Shown here piece after piece: positions 46,979-61,500 of a stretch of 64,000 nucleotides of DNA. Made by a program: the position numbers and the translations under genes. The DNA lies in assembly GCA_025345505.1 (NCBI GenBank), contig JANVCC010010406.1, positions 11,806,764-11,870,763 on the forward strand, in the 5' to 3' direction. Below the pieces are notes generated by a model. It was not told where the DNA came from. It did not search any database and saw nothing but the letters and a program-made list of their open reading frames with translations. This stretch comes from Todiramphus chloris collaris (lineage: Eukaryota > Chordata > Aves > Coraciiformes > Alcedinidae). The number at the start of each line of letters is the position of its first letter. The first letter of the stretch is position 1.

Positions 46979-49900
46979 GATTAAACACTTAACTTTGCAG
47001 TATATAAAATTATTTACGGTTCAGTTTTCCTACAGTCTAGCAATTAATAAGTTTTCTTGTGAAAAAAAACCCAACAGAGTTTATAACCTACCCTTGATAT
47101 TTGCACTGTATCATTTGTTATATACAGTAAGAATCCCAGGTTGTTTGCCAAAAAAATTCTTAAATATAATTTACCTAGTGGTGCTTTGAAGAATTAAGTA
47201 CTTCTTTCACAAGTAACATCACAGCTTTATTGCTGTTTTTTGAACACACCACACGACCATAATAACTGTATTAGAGTGGAAAAGTTACATTTTTTAATAC
47301 TTGGGTTTACCTTTGTGTGCTCTACAAACTTGTCATTCTGTTAAATGCATTATTACTGTCAACCAATTTACCAGCTGTGGAATATCCCTGAGCCTCTGCA
47401 ACCACTGCAAAACCTAACAAGACGCTCTGTTTATAAGCCTTTAATGAGGACTGGGTTTAAGCTTTTTCCCTGGAAACCATCTGGCTTTCCAGCTCCATAG
47501 GACAACTTGCCCAGAGCTTTTATTTTGCTTTACGTATAGTCAATGAAAAAAACCCCATGACAATAAGCAGTGTTGCTAATCAATTTCTTGATGGGAATTT
47601 AGTGTCCTATTTTCGATGAAACCACTTTCCTGGGCTGAAAGAAGAGAGCAAATGTTCTACCCGAAGGCAGAGATCTTGCTCTGTCAAGAGAGACTCGCTT
47701 AAAAGCCTGAAAACACCTTCATCCTCCAGTTCTTTACTGTGTGTCTACAATTCTCCACTATGATGGCTTTATACAAATTGCAAGTGTAATATGAAACCCG
47801 TTGCCTCTGCATACAATACAGGCAAGTACTATTAATTAATTTCAGGGTTTACAAAGAAGGAGATGAGAAGGTGCACCTGCCAGATAGACGTTTCAGCACA
47901 AAGGGAACATTTTTTTTTTGGCTTTCATTTCTGGAATTAAAGCAAGCCATAAAGTAGGCCCTCCAGTCTTTGGCCTTAAATTTTCTGATGATTTGCTTAA
48001 GTACAACCAATTGTACTATGTTATAAGACTGAAAAAGTCAATGTTATCCTGTAATTAGAACAGGGAGGGAAGAAAAAAACACAGAGTGTCTTCAGGAAAT
48101 ACAAACTCATATCCAAATACTATCTTGAAAAATCAATGTCTTTTAATATCTAAAGTCTAAAATTTAACAAAACAGTTACCCTAATTAGTGGTGCAAACTG
48201 TAGCATCAAACAGAAACGTATGAAAAACAAATAATGATTGCTGGTATCCACTGACACAATACAAAAAAACACAACAACCTGCTAACAAAAGTCAAAGGGT
48301 TTGGAAATCAGAAATCAGTGAAGGAGTACCTGTGAAAGCAAAAGCTGGCCCTCTAAATGACAAAGTGGGCAAACTCCAGAGGCCAGTCAAGAGTCTACCT
48401 TCAATTTTTTTTTCTTTACTGGCCCTGTACTCCCCCTGCACCAACTTCTACATGGAACAGTAAGTGAGGGACAGATCTAATTATGAAAACACTACTTTAA
48501 TCTTCAAGTATTTGAGTTACCGTTTCTGATACCTTTTCATATTCCCAGTCTCGTTCCTAGGAAGAAGCAGATGCAGCTACAGACAGTTCAGGAAGCCTCT
48601 GAGCTGCAGAGCAGAGGAGTAAGTACCCTTGCTGACCCAGACCATGAGATCTGGGATTCTGCTTACACAGCCACAGCACATCTTTTAGAGGAGGGCAGAG
48701 AAATTTGCACCTAGTAAAATAGTTCCCTCCTGCATATGAAGAACTGCTACAGAGAACTGCGTCATCTCTAACTAGATAAACATCTCCAGACTCCCAGGAA
48801 GTCCACTGCCATGTGCAGTACCCATCAAAACTAGTTACTTTAAAATGAAAGAAAGCAAAAGCTCACTCTGTCATGGAAAGGCAAAACATTTAATTAAATA
48901 AGACTTCTGCCTCAGGTTCTATCTCTTGCAGTTTAGTCTTCTTACCTTTTCCTAAATCTTCATTGTTATTTTAACTACCTTTAATGCCTCAAAAATATAA
49001 ATCTCTGAAAATACTTAATGTCACCCAGTAGGTGTAATCATACAAATTTGGCCCAGTCCTTTGGGAAATTGTTGGAAACCTTTAGCATACCATGATTACT
49101 TAAGCTTTAAGGTCTATTCTTCCCTTTATGTGCATGCTCAACTCCTGTTAATGCTGATGAGAGTTATGTGCATGCAATGATGAAAGATTAAACTCTCCAT
49201 TGTTTAAAAGGTGGTGATCAGCCCTGTGCCGCTTTAGGGGAAAACCTCAAGGATATTGCAAGTGCTGTGGGGAGTTAATCTCATTACACACTACTAATAG
49301 CATTTATGGCAGTGTTTGCTTCTTAAATCAACCATAGGTGACCACCTGGTGCCCTGTAACTGGAAAGCTGCTTTCACAACACATGCACAGACCAGTCTCT
49401 GTTTAGGAGATTAATCTGTAAGCTGCTATGAATCTATTCTCCTGACACTTTCTCCCCTGCTGAGAACAACATATGTTTTTACTTTCAGTTTGAGTATTTG
49501 TAACTAAACAATATAGCATTTAAAATTAATTTTAACTACAAAAATACTTAACATTTTTACTTAACATTTTTTTTGGAAGAATCATGGATTCCAACACAAG
49601 GGTGTTTAGTTAGGAATTAATAAATTGTGATGTTTTTCAGTGCAAACTTCACACAGACTCATCTTGCGGTACCATATGATCATCTTCACCTAGTACTTTC
49701 TAAAAGTTAAATGTCTGCAGGGTACTCTTCAAGATAGCCATCAGAATAAATAAAGACATCTGTAAAACAGAAACTAGTACACTGAAAACCATATAAGAAG
49801 TCTCTTTTATTGGTCAGAACTGTCAGAAAGTATCCGTATCATTCCTAAAGATAGGGAGACATTTTTAAATAGGTTGATTTAGTGCATACCATTTAAATCA

Positions 49901-52900
49901 GCTGAACCATGCCAACTTTAAACAGCTAGTGACCTAGCCCACAAATCAGTTTTGTTGCCCATTTGAATAGAAAGGCCATCAATTACTAGGTAACTGTTTG
50001 CAGGCAGCAACTGAATAATTAGAGCTGGTTTCATCATATAGATTTCCTCATGCTGTGAAAAAAATTTACCACTGGCAACCCCTGTTTCTGTATGTGAAAT
50101 ATAGAAAATTACAAAAAAAATCAAGAAAGAGACTCATTCACACAAGGATTGGTATTAGAATTAACTCCTCTGACTTGCATCCTGCTGTGATGCTTTAAGG
50201 AACAAGCAGGAAGAATGGTGATCACCAACTTTTTAAACAAATTTCATCTTTCTGATTACTTTTTGCAATTGACACCAAGTAGCCTCCAGCAATGGATGGC
50301 TGAGACTTTAAAGATAAAGAAGATGCACTTACGAACGTGTAAAAAACTGAAATCTAAAGATGTGTTGGCAGAACATCATTAACAGAGCTGATGTGTTGAT
50401 ACGGATGTACCTGTCAAGGTTCATACTGTTTAAATTATCTTCACACTGTGTTTCTCCTGATAAAACAGTTGGAGACTATGAAAGCCAGAAAAACAAAAAA
50501 CCAAAACCAACACAAAAATAAGAATTAAGGTGTGTGCTAAATTCAGTTGGTAGAGTAAGGGCGTTTTTGTTGAAATTTTGCAAGTATAGATACTTTATCA
50601 ATAACCAACATCTTCAGTTTGATCTAGGGAGTCTTAAAATTTCCTGTAGGGTTCCCACCGAAAATTCTGCAGAAGCTGGAGTAGTAAAAGTGGGAATTTT
50701 ATAGCATTTGACAACACTCCCTGAGGATATTCATTAGCATTGGAAAACCACGCACAAAAGGAGGCCTATTCCAAGATACCCTGAGGAAGACCTCTGGAAA
50801 AATCAAGAAAAAAAACATTTTCCCAAGTCAGATACAAGGGTGTAACATGGTGTGTTGTCTAAGAATGGATGTCTACAGGGTAAATGAAGAAAGCAAAGTC
50901 CAAAAGTAGCATTAGGACAGTCAAGCACTGTACAAATTCAGACTGAATTTGCCTCAAGCCACATCTGTCTTACGGTGAACAGTGTGCAGTAGGTCTGCAC
51001 ACGTGGCAGAAAGCAAGGCAACATCACCAGTGCCACAGGATGTGCTCTGTATCACACGCTCCTCATTACTACACAGTCCTACCTAGGCTCATGAAAACCT
51101 CTCCCAGTCCTGGGAGACATGTACCTTCCTCATTTGAAACATAACTGGCACAGTCCAACACTGAAATAGACGATTTTTAAGCACCTGGAAAAATAAATAC
51201 CCAGTGATTACAAAAGGAGCTGTTGGTTACAGGAGCTTTCCCCACATAAGCCTAGCAGTGTGGGCTAAATCTGATACACTGCTACTCAATTTTTAATAGG
51301 TCATTAGGCAAGATTTCATTCATTTTTTATGAATGCTTAAGGGAAAAGTAAGTATGACTGTTGGTAGACATGGGGTAAGCAATAAATAGAGAGGTTATTT
51401 ATTCTTTGCATATAGCTAAGAAAAATAAAAAGAAAACCAAATCCTTGCACTAGGACTGCACAGCTGGGACCATTCAGCACTTCCCCTGAAGATGCTTGTA
51501 TACATACACCCAGTTAACACAGAGAATCAGAAGACCCATTTGCTGATCTGTAAGGTGGGGGAGTTTTAGAAACAAAGCAAAGTCACCCTCAAGGAAAGCA
51601 GGTATCACCCAGATATGAGAGGGTCTTGTCACTACCTCAGGATAGCTTACACTGGGAATCCATGGGGAAATTGCATTCCAGTTTTAAGACCCACCCTCTG
51701 CCATGATGGGCACTGGGCTCAGCTGAGATCACAGAGATTTACCAGGGTGGGTAAATTTGCTTCCCCATTACTTCCAGACAAAAACTAGTGGGTCAGACCC
51801 ATGCTTTCCAGTACTTTATGTAATCACTAACAGGGTAGGAATAAATCAGATTTAGATTTCAATGTCTCTGGCCTCCTCCCTAGCGTCTCTTCCTTCCCAG
51901 TTGGAAGGTCTCTGCAAGATTTTCAGGGGCAGAAACTCTTGTGAGAAGTATGTGATCTGACATGAATGTGCAATACAAACAAGTAACACAAAAGCAGCAC
52001 GTGCTGCCCATGAGGCCTGGCGTGCATCAGGTGTGTCAAGGCAATGTAAATGTCCAGGATACCCTCTGGCTGCAGATCCCCCAGGGGAATGGACATGGGC
52101 AGTATCAGGCCACAGCTGTCACTACTACTTTTGACCTGAGTAAATGTCCACGCCTCAGGTCTTCCTTCTTCACCTCATTCCCTGAATAGACTGGAGGAAC
52201 AGCAGCCTTTGGATGAATGTCTCTGATAACACCAGCCTTACATTGTGTGAAAAATAAAGCTCTCCTGGTACTGTTTTTTAAATGGAACTGATTTTTTTCC
52301 ACCATGTTCAATTCGGTAACTGTGGGGGAAGCAAAAAGAATATATTTGATATGTTTCGCTTATATCTGAAAAATCCTTCATTTAAAGTAAAAAAATTGGA
52401 AGACATCTTATCAGAATATGAATTTTATTGAAAGAATATTTCCAATTAAAATATACTTAGCTAAAATCTTTGACCAGCTTTGCTGTCTTTATTTTTAGTG
52501 ACGGAGGTCATAATTCTAATTCAAAATGCTAATTTTTTTTAGTATTCCTTACAGCTCACTTTCCTAGCTCCTGGGAGCACTTACTTGCTTTATTCCTGAT
52601 AAAACCCCTCCAGGCCACAGGGACAGGGGCTTAGTCTCTGTGTGCCACATTTACATTTGGAGTGAGTGCCATGTTTCACAGCTGCAGCTGTTGGCCTACC
52701 ATTTCTGCTATTATTTGCATTTCAAACAGAATCAATGGAAGCAATGAACTACAAAATAAACTCAAGTCCTGCATAGAAAACAAACACCTTTTATTTATCT
52801 GACTGAGCTGCTGAAGTACTGAAACATGGAAAACTTGGTAAGATTGCCCAGCCCCTAATGCCGAATAGTATTTCAGGTGAGATCAACAGTATTTATATGT

Positions 52901-55900
52901 CAGAAACTGTAATTTAGAAAGGAAACCTTTTCTACAGCTGGTGGTAACCTAGTTTTCAATAGGTAATCACCTCTGTTGCCCAGTTTAAACACATTAAAAT
53001 ACATTTCCAAAAACAGTGCAATACAATATAATCTGAGGCTGTTTTTTTCTTCTCCCAGCTATCTTATTCTGCTCTACTAAATGTTGCATGTGCTATAGAA
53101 GTCTGAATTTCCTATCTGGAAGTTTGATTTGCAATTCACAGATTGATACCTATCTCAGACCTACTGCCATGTCCTTTAGGTAGTTTCTCACTTGTACTGA
53201 TGCAGAATTTGAGAATTTACTTTGGAGGTTAGTGTCAGATATAATGGATTAACTGCAAGACAGTATTATAAATCAAGATGCTAGAGGGAAATAAAAAAAA
53301 AAGCAGAAAAGTTGGAGAAAGTGTGACATAGCTATGCAAACTCCGTAGCCATTGTCTATAACAATGGTTGAACACAACCCCAGTTGATGTGCTTCATTGT
53401 GTCATGGCAGCACTTCTGCAAACTGTCCTAGTACGCTAGCATGTCTGCAAGCAGCCGTATCTGCAAGGAGCAGAATAAATAGCACTTTTCTGTCTGTACT
53501 ACAACTCACTACTCCAGCCACTCCTGCTGCAAACGCGGAATTCAGTCCGGCTCTTTGTAACAGCCTTGAGTGTCATTTAATCCTGTTTGTTCTCCCCTAC
53601 TTCTGAACAGCACTGTCATCCATGCCCAACTGTACCTCCAAGCAACATACATCATTGCCTCTGAATACCAAAGAACATCTCTGTAAAAAAAAACCCCAAT
53701 ATTCTGTAGGTAGAGGGGTGGTGGGAGAAGACTGGGATTTGAAATGGCCACACTGAGCCTGTGGTTATGACATCAGACCTCTTAAGCTGATGGCTGGGAC
53801 ACTAATAGCAAAAGCACTTTGTTTCTTAATGGACCTCTGGGTTCCTCAGCGCACCCTGAGTGTGAACAGTTAAGCATTAGTCCTCCCCTTAACTCTTTTT
53901 GCATTTATTTTTTCTCATCAGAGTTGAGATAGAGTTAGACTAATCATGTTTGCAAACCAGTGGCAGAATCAAGGTTATTATTCTGTCTTCCAGCCCTTGA
54001 AGGGAAACGTTCAATGGATATTATTGCTAGATCCCGCAGGACTCGTCTCTTTGTAGATGTCAGGATGCACTTGCAGCTGTGGTGACTCAGCTAGACACAA
54101 ACCCAAGGTTCTGTTCACAAGGCGTCTCTTGACATCTTGCAGAACAGTTTCTGTGTCACAACTGGATTCCAATCCAGAAGCAGTTTGTTTTACAGCTGCT
54201 TAGTATCGACCTGGCTAAATATTTGCTAATTTTGGTGATCATTTTCTGAGTACTGTGAATAAAATCAACACACATTTTCCTCCCAGCTGCACTTCAAATA
54301 AGGCAATGTCTGTTTACTGTTTGCATTTCTGTTTGTAAAGTTGTTTAATAAATATTTTGGAAATTACTTGTATTCTGTAACTTGCTGTGCACAAGGGTCT
54401 TTGTTCCACTTACGGCTATTGTGTATAAATTGTAATAAAAAGAACAGAAGTACTATAGAATATAAGATACTGTTCTTCTGTACAGAGATAATTTGACTGT
54501 CTGTATTTCTGATGCACCATCTGGAAACAGAATGCTGGAAACAGAATAAACATTCTAAGTTATACAGAGGAAGGGCTGATCCAACTGTCCCTCAGACACC
54601 AGAACTTTTTCCACTGACTTTAGTGGGAGCTAGACAGTGTCACTAGACAGGTAGAGTAGTTAAAAACAATAGCCTAGAAAACATGTATTACAAGATAAAA
54701 ATACAGAATATTTCACACTGACAAAAATATTTTAACTTGCTCATTAGTGATCCCAGGGAAACACTGAGAGATTTAAAATTAATTAATAATTTACCATGCA
54801 CCACAATCAAAAATTTCCAAAGGCTTCAAGAATAAGTTAATTGTGAGTTGGTTCTTAGTCTAATACTGTAAACTTAGACATAAATTATTCATCCTCTCTC
54901 ATATAGTTCTACATCCCATCTGCAAGTTACATGGCAATTACTCCCTGGCTCAGGTTCCACCTAATGTAAATTGGTATAGCAACAGTGAATTCACAATTAT
55001 CCTGTGTTCAGTATGCACTTAGCAATAGGCCTAAGAAATTCTACTCAAGAATGTCTATAATAACTAAATAGCTCCTGTGGACTGAGTTTTGCAACATACA
55101 CGTTCAGCAGTGGTGCTGCCATAAACTCTCTGTTTCATCTAAAGGATGAATTAAGAGCTGTAGTAAACAATGTAAAGAAAAAGATAGTATTTCAGTATAA
55201 TGCTTAACACCAACTTAAATTGAAGGCATAAGTCTAATTTTACTAAGTTAGTCCAAGCATCTGCAGATACATGTGTCCTTTTTTATCATCTCGTTCAAGT
55301 TTTTCGCAACAAAATCAGACTAAGGAGACAAATCAGAAAACAAAGGGAGAGTTTAAAAAAACCCACACTTCTAAGTGCTGTTTTCTAAAATCTCTGTAAA
55401 ATGATTATGCTAAAACATAACAAAGTGCTTAAATCTTTGAAGAATAGGATCCAGCCAAATCTGCAAGTCCACTGAATGAGTGACCTGAGTATGATGTTCA
55501 GAAGTAGACCCAGCTGTGTAGCAGTACAGCTGTTGTAATACCAAGATTGTTCTAAAAATTTCAGAAGACAATCTCTTGCTTCCTTATTTTATTGTGTCTT
55601 ATGGTAAAGTTTAAAATGTATTTTTAAGAAATATATTTGGGGAGGTACTACTCTTTAAATCATTACCTTTTAACACTCACAGGTGCTTATTTCTCTAAGT
55701 GTATGTGCAAATCATCACCTAGATTGTCACTCTTCTTTGGTCCACAAAGAAACAGTACCTTCTCGTTTTTAGTCTCTTCTGCTGTTGAAGGCAAGTCCTA
55801 TCATATCAGATACTTATCCAGTTACAACTTAAGGACAAGTGAAAGATGAAAAGTTATTTCACTTCCTTCTCCTACCTCCTAGCATGTCTTCTTTTATACA

Positions 55901-56195
55901 TGCCTGTCTTTTGTGATTCCTGTTGTACAACACATAACTTATCAACTGACACAAAAATAAATGCATAATAAATATTCTAAAACAGCAGAGAAAGGGGTTT
56001 GCTAAATAGAAACAAACTGCCTGGTCAGACTTCTACCCTCATCCCTAAGGGTAAATACTGCTGTCTTCTGACATATCTCAACTTCTTGGGCTGCCATCTC
56101 AAGTGCTACTAGCACCTAGCAATTAAGTCTAGTTCTCAGATGCCTTCAGTATTGAGAGAAAAAAAGGCAACAAATTCCCACACAGAACTATTTTA
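46979..56195 (-). other. MAP1B: MAP1B intron 2, middle segment
   Basis: About 9.2 kb of AT-rich intron between two CR1 copies. No MAP1B exon, LTR, CR1 or RNA gene recognised. The open frames (none above about 75 codons) are at chance level. Confidence 0.6.
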
Positions 56196-56199
56196 AAAT

Positions 56200-57497
56200 A
56201 AATTGCTGCCCTGGATGGCTATAAACTCTTCAGAAGTGATAGACAAGTACGGAGAGGTGGTAGGGTAGCTCTGTATGTTTTGATTGTCTAAAGCTTAGTG
56301 ATAGTGATGATACAGTTGTTTATGGGTAAGAATCAGCAGGAAGGCCAACAAGGCAGAAATGAGGGTGGGAGTCTGTCGTAGACCACCCAGACAGGATCAG
56401 GAAGCAGACAAAATATTCTATAAGAAGCTAGGAGAAGTCTCACCATTGCTAGCCCTTGTTCTCATGGCGGACTTCAACTTACCAGACAGACATTTGCGGG
56501 AAAAAGAACACAGCAGAGAGGGAACAGTCTAGGAGATTCCTGGAGTGTGTGGAAGGTAACTTCCTGACACAGCTGGTCAGTGACCCCACCAGGGAAGATG
56601 TTCCTGCTGGATCTGTTGTTTGTGAACAGAGAAGGACTGGTGGGTGATGTGATGGTCCAAGGCTGTCGTTGCAAACTGAGCATGAAATAATAGAGCTTTT
56701 GTTTCTCAAAGAAGTAAGGAGGGTGGTTAGCAGCACTGCCACTTCAGACTTCCAAAGGGCAGACTTTGGCCTGCTTAGGAGTTTGTTTGACAGCTTCCCT
56801 TGGGAGGCTGTTCTGAAGGGCAAAGGAGGCCAGGAAGGCTCAACATTCTTCAAGAAGGAAATCTTAAAGGTTCAGGAGCAGGCCATCCCCATGTGCTGAA
56901 AGACAAGCCAGCAAGAAAGAAGACCAGCCTGGCTGAACAGAGAGCTTTGGCTGGAAATCAGGAAAAAAAATAGTTTATGACCTCTGGAAGAAGGGTCAGG
57001 CCACTCAGGAGGACTACAAGGATGTTGTGAGGTTATGTGGGGAGAAAATTGGAAGGGCCAAAACCTAGGTAGAAATTAATCTGGCTACTGCCATAAAAGA
57101 CCATAAAAGAAAATTTCTATAAATGTATTAGCCACAAAAGGAGGGCTAAGGAGAATATCTATCCTTTATTGAATGCAGAGGGGAACACTAAGGCTAAGGA
57201 AAAGGCTGAGGTAATGAAAACTTTCTTTGCCTCAGTCTTTAGTACTAAGACAAGTTTTTCTTCGAGTACCTGGCCCCCTGAACTAGAAGACAGGGATGGG
57301 GAACAGAACAAAGCCCCCATAATCCAAGAGGAAATGGTCAGTGACCTTCTGCAACACTTAAAACACTGGGACTGGATGGGATCTACCCAAGGGTATCACG
57401 GGAGCTGGCAGAAATGCTCACCAGTCCACTTTCCATCATTTATCAGCAGTCCTGTCTAACTGGGGAAGTACCAGTGGACTGGAGGTTAGCTAAATAA
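56200..57497 (+). mobile_element. CR1 LINE fragment (endonuclease to early RT)
   Basis: Plus-strand CR1 piece running from the endonuclease domain to the start of reverse transcriptase. Recognisable blocks are a decayed GYKLFRSDRQVRRGG-like start, MADFNLPD-type endonuclease sequence (about 56464), RRFLECVEGNFLTQLVSDPT (about 56536), DFQRADFGLLRSLFDSFPWE (about 56746), FFKKEILKVQEQAIPMC, AEVMKTFFASVFSTKTS (about 57207) and EEMVSDLLQHLKHWDWMGS. It then breaks off within the RT start after IISSPV-like sequence. It has frameshifts and stops, and lacks the CR1 3' tail. It is inactive and opposite in orientation to MAP1B. Confidence 0.93.
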
Positions 57498-57759
57498 GTG
57501 TTCTCTTGAAACAAGGCTCGAGCTTCTTGCACTGCCATCTCATCTGTCTTATATTACTGCATGATCATTCTGAAAAATCTGGGCTATCTTTAGTAATAAT
57601 ACATCAAATAGTGTTAGTAAGACTTACGTGCAAACCTGTCATGAGCTGCCATCTCTACTTTCTGTGTAGAGTACGAACAAATGTAAGACAATGTCTAGAC
57701 TCATGGCAGTATATATGAAGTGGTCTAGCAAAAGAAGCTGACAGAACAAGACACAACTG
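57498..57759. other. Unassigned spacer between CR1 fragment and LTR
   Basis: About 260 bases with no similarity I recognise, lying between the broken CR1 end and the solo LTR. It shows where the CR1 sequence stops but not how it was lost. Confidence 0.5.
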
Positions 57760-58530
57760 TGTCCTGGTTTGAGTGAGAACAGAACTAATTCTTTTCAGTG
57801 ATTTTACTTTTCAGCTCAGTTCTTCTCACTAACTGCACTTGTTGAAGTTAGCAGCCTGTTCTCACAGGCAGTGTCTGCTTCTAGCAGTGATAACACCCCA
57901 TGGTTAGAGTTACTACCAAGGATTGGTGTGCAGACCAAGGCCACTGCTGGATCTTGTGTGCCACATTGGGGGGTGCAGAAAGTGAAAGGTGGCACCTGCA
58001 GGACAAGTGACCCTGAACTGACCAACGAGGGATTCCATCCCATATACAACATATTCGGTACAAGGCTGAGGGATCTGGGTGGTCTGTGGCTCTTTTCCCC
58101 TCTTGGCGCGCTTGCCAGCTTTGCTTGGCTTGGCTCAGGTCCTCTTTCAGTTCCTTCCTCGGAGCATCTGAGGAGGACTCTGGCTTTTTTCCTGATCTGT
58201 GTGTTCCTGAACCTGGTAGCAGAATCTAGGTCCTGAACACAGATCCCATCTGCTCCAGGGCCCAGTCTGGGACTCTTCTGGTGCCTGCTCCACAGCATCA
58301 GTGGTGACAGTGGTGTGATTACTATTGAACTGGGGGGGGGGCAGTTGGGTTCGATACTGGGTTTGTATATATTTGTATCTATTCCATTTTTATTATTTTC
58401 ATTTTCATTAAAGCTGTTCTAGTTTCCTTTTCTAATTGCTAAGTCCCTTATTCACTTTAGGGAAGGAGGGGGTTTAACAGAGAGCATCTGTTACAGGCCT
58501 ACAGGGCCACCCTGACCCTAAACCATGACA
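57760..58530 (+). mobile_element. Solo LTR, avian ERVL-like termini
   Basis: A 771-base block starts TGTCCTGGTTT and ends AAACCATGACA, so it has TG...CA ends and an 11-bp near-perfect terminal inverted repeat (one mismatch). Inside are a GATTCCATCCCATATACAAC-type segment and ATTAAA at 58407-58412 near the 3' third, followed by T-rich sequence. These ends and the general plan match LTRs I know from bird ERVL-type families. A run of nine G lies near 58332. No retroviral genes and no second LTR are visible, so it is a solo LTR. I could not identify a clear target-site duplication. Confidence 0.82.
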
Positions 58531-58534
58531 AAAC

Positions 58535-61500
58535 ATAATGTAATTTCCTGTCCAAAAAAAGAATTGTCTTCTGGCATTTCCTCTTGGGATGTGCACGTAT
58601 TTCTACTCAGAATTCATCTGATAGTCTAAGATTCTTTGCAAGTATACCTGTTGAAGCTAGGTTGTAACTACATCAGAGGAATGGCCCAGGAGTACAGGTA
58701 AAATAAGATATATTCAAGGGGTTTTTTTTTCATAAGTTACTGGTTTTGAATGGTTTATCATTTGACTATTATACTTTTCTTCCCTTAGGAAAAATGTATG
58801 GGAAGATAAGGTCTATTGTACTATTTTAAAATGAGTTATGAATGTTCACTAAACAATGTATTTTTGTTACATTTCTAGGCGTCCAAATTGTTTTTGTGTC
58901 TTCTACAAACAGCGAAAAAAACAGTCTCATTTAAAAAGGTTTCCCTCTGCTTTAAATTCTCCTGTGAATCATGTAGTTCTGGCCTTCATATTAATCTAGG
59001 AGTGTTGTCTTTTATGAAAATTATGTATTTTCTCTGACTACAGGCTTAGAGACTAACAAAATGGGAAACCCACAAAGGAAGTGGAGTAACATAAGACACA
59101 TATGAGAGAGTCCCAGAAGTACTGAGAAAGGGTAACACAGACAAAGAGCACTGCAGACAGGGGTTCCTTCTCCACAGAAGAACTGGGTTGACAGCTGCCA
59201 TGAGAAGGATTCAACAGTCTGGAAGTACCAAGGGTTTCCAAAAGGACAAGCACACACCAGAGATCCCTGAGGTCCCCAACTCCTGCATCCAGAACAAGGG
59301 CAGACCTGGATGTTACACAAGGGGAATGAACTCCACTCTATGCCTTCATTTCTGTGTGAACTATACTGTGGTCCACATAACCATATGGGCCATATAACCA
59401 ATGTGATATCAGCAGTTATCTGTAGATAACAGCCTGTAGCAGCACTGACTAGTTGTATTTGATAAATCATGGATAATACGGAGACCTACTGATATTAATG
59501 ACAACTTTCTCAGTCTTCTTTCTGCAGAAGTTCATAATGGAAATCTGTTTAAATGAGGTTCAAGGGAAGGTTTGGCTTCCCATCTCTTGTTTCATTAAAG
59601 AGGAAGGGAAAGAAAGAAACCTAAAATCATTTTTCAAAGCATCTTGTGTCAACTTTGGCTTTTACATTGTTTATCCAAATTACACATATACATATAAAAT
59701 TCTAATTATTTGCACAGAGTAAGCATTCCTGTGCAGGATTAGTAGTAGCATCTATGATGTCCCACCTGGGGACTTAATACCCTATTTCTGCATTTTATTA
59801 TCCTGTTAATAAATGCAGATTTCTCTGTAACTAAACCGACCATTTAAAGTTCTGAAGGATGTGACCATGTCAAGATTTGCTTCAATTTATGCCCAATTAT
59901 CAGGTTAGTACAGTGGAATGGAGCTGTTAGCAAAGGAATGGTATAACAAAAAAAAAATAAAACAAGGAACCAGCTATAAAGAAACACAACAGTGAATAAT
60001 CTCTACCCTCAAATACTATTACATTGACAACTGGTCTCAACAAGCTATCTGACTAGTGAAGAGCCACCCATCTAGTAAAATTTTAAATGTTTAAGCTTTA
60101 CGAGAACTCTCCTTTAGTACTGATTAACCTAAAAATGCTGTTTGTAGAGCACATGTAACACGGAGTACGTACTGCACTGATTTATTTTCATGGGAACATA
60201 AAAGCAATTTCCAAGTCTGAATTTCAGTATAGGCTATTAATAAATTGCCTCCAGGGAAAAAATTATATTACTTTGGAAATAGCAAGATTTCCCTTGGGCT
60301 GATATAAGGCAAAAAACCCAGGCTTTTTAAAGGCCTACAGTAAATGTGTTTTTTTTTTAATAGCTTTTTGAAATAACAGTAAGACAATGCTAGTTATGTT
60401 GCAGTTTGATGTAACCAAGAAAAGATCTTCCCTAGTAAGGAATAAAGCCCACTCAGTGCATTTCTGCATAAAACTGAGAAAAAATAAATTATCTCTAGTC
60501 TCCCTCATCACCTGCTTTTCCTTTCCTTCTCAGTCAGCATTATCCCAATTCTGTTGTAGTATTGGCTGCAGCGTGGATGGGTGTACCAAGTCTAGCACTT
60601 TGGGGTGGTCTTGTTTTAAAAGCTATCTCCAAACAAAGCTGGAACGCCAAACAAATCCAAACCTTTTCTGTAACATCCAGAGTTACTCTGGAGCTCTTTT
60701 CCTGCAGCTTTACCTGGATGATATTCAATCAGAAAATGCAGAAAAATAATAGGCAAACTTGATTCTCATTTTAATGCCTGAGTCAACTTTGGAATCTTTG
60801 ATCTGTACTCAGCACTGAGAGAGCAAGAAAGCAGCTGGCAACTGTGAAAACTGAGGGGGTCTCTGGTCAACCCCACCTTAGGTGGTTAGCCATCAGCAAA
60901 CACTAGAGACTATCAGAAGATATGTAATAGGTGCTGCAAGAGGTCTGAGCAGACCACAGCCCCTGACTCATGTGGAGATAACTGGGGGAGTTTTGCTGGA
61001 GACAGCATGCTAAAGGGCAGAAAAGGAAAATAAAAATCGATGTCTCTTTAGGGTTTCTGCTAGCAGCAGCCACCAAAATATATATATAAAAATATTTCTT
61101 TATAGTGTTTTGACATAAAAATATTGGAAAACTGGACATAGGTAAATCTAAAGGAATCAAAAGACATATTCTTAGCCCATGTATTAGTGAATGATACAAC
61201 AACAGTAAGTTTCTGCCATTTTATTCTTTTATAGACATGGGGGACATACAGAGATTTCATATACGGCAAGTAAAAGCCATCCAGTCTGTCTGTTTACCAC
61301 TGATCTTCCCCTTGATATATTCCTCAGCGCTATCGTTCCTCCCCTGAGAGCTGCTGTCACTAACACATCACTCCTCCTTTGCCTTAGAGGATAGTATCTG
61401 CAGCCTCTGAGAGGCTGTGCTAGTGCTGATCTATTCATCATATGGCAGACAGCACTCTCATACACAATTCCATTAGCAATATCCATCTCAATGACAAAGT

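Noticed and set aside
57871-58298. 121- and 160-codon frames on both strands
   Set aside because: They lie inside the solo LTR at 57760-58530, which is noncoding regulatory sequence.
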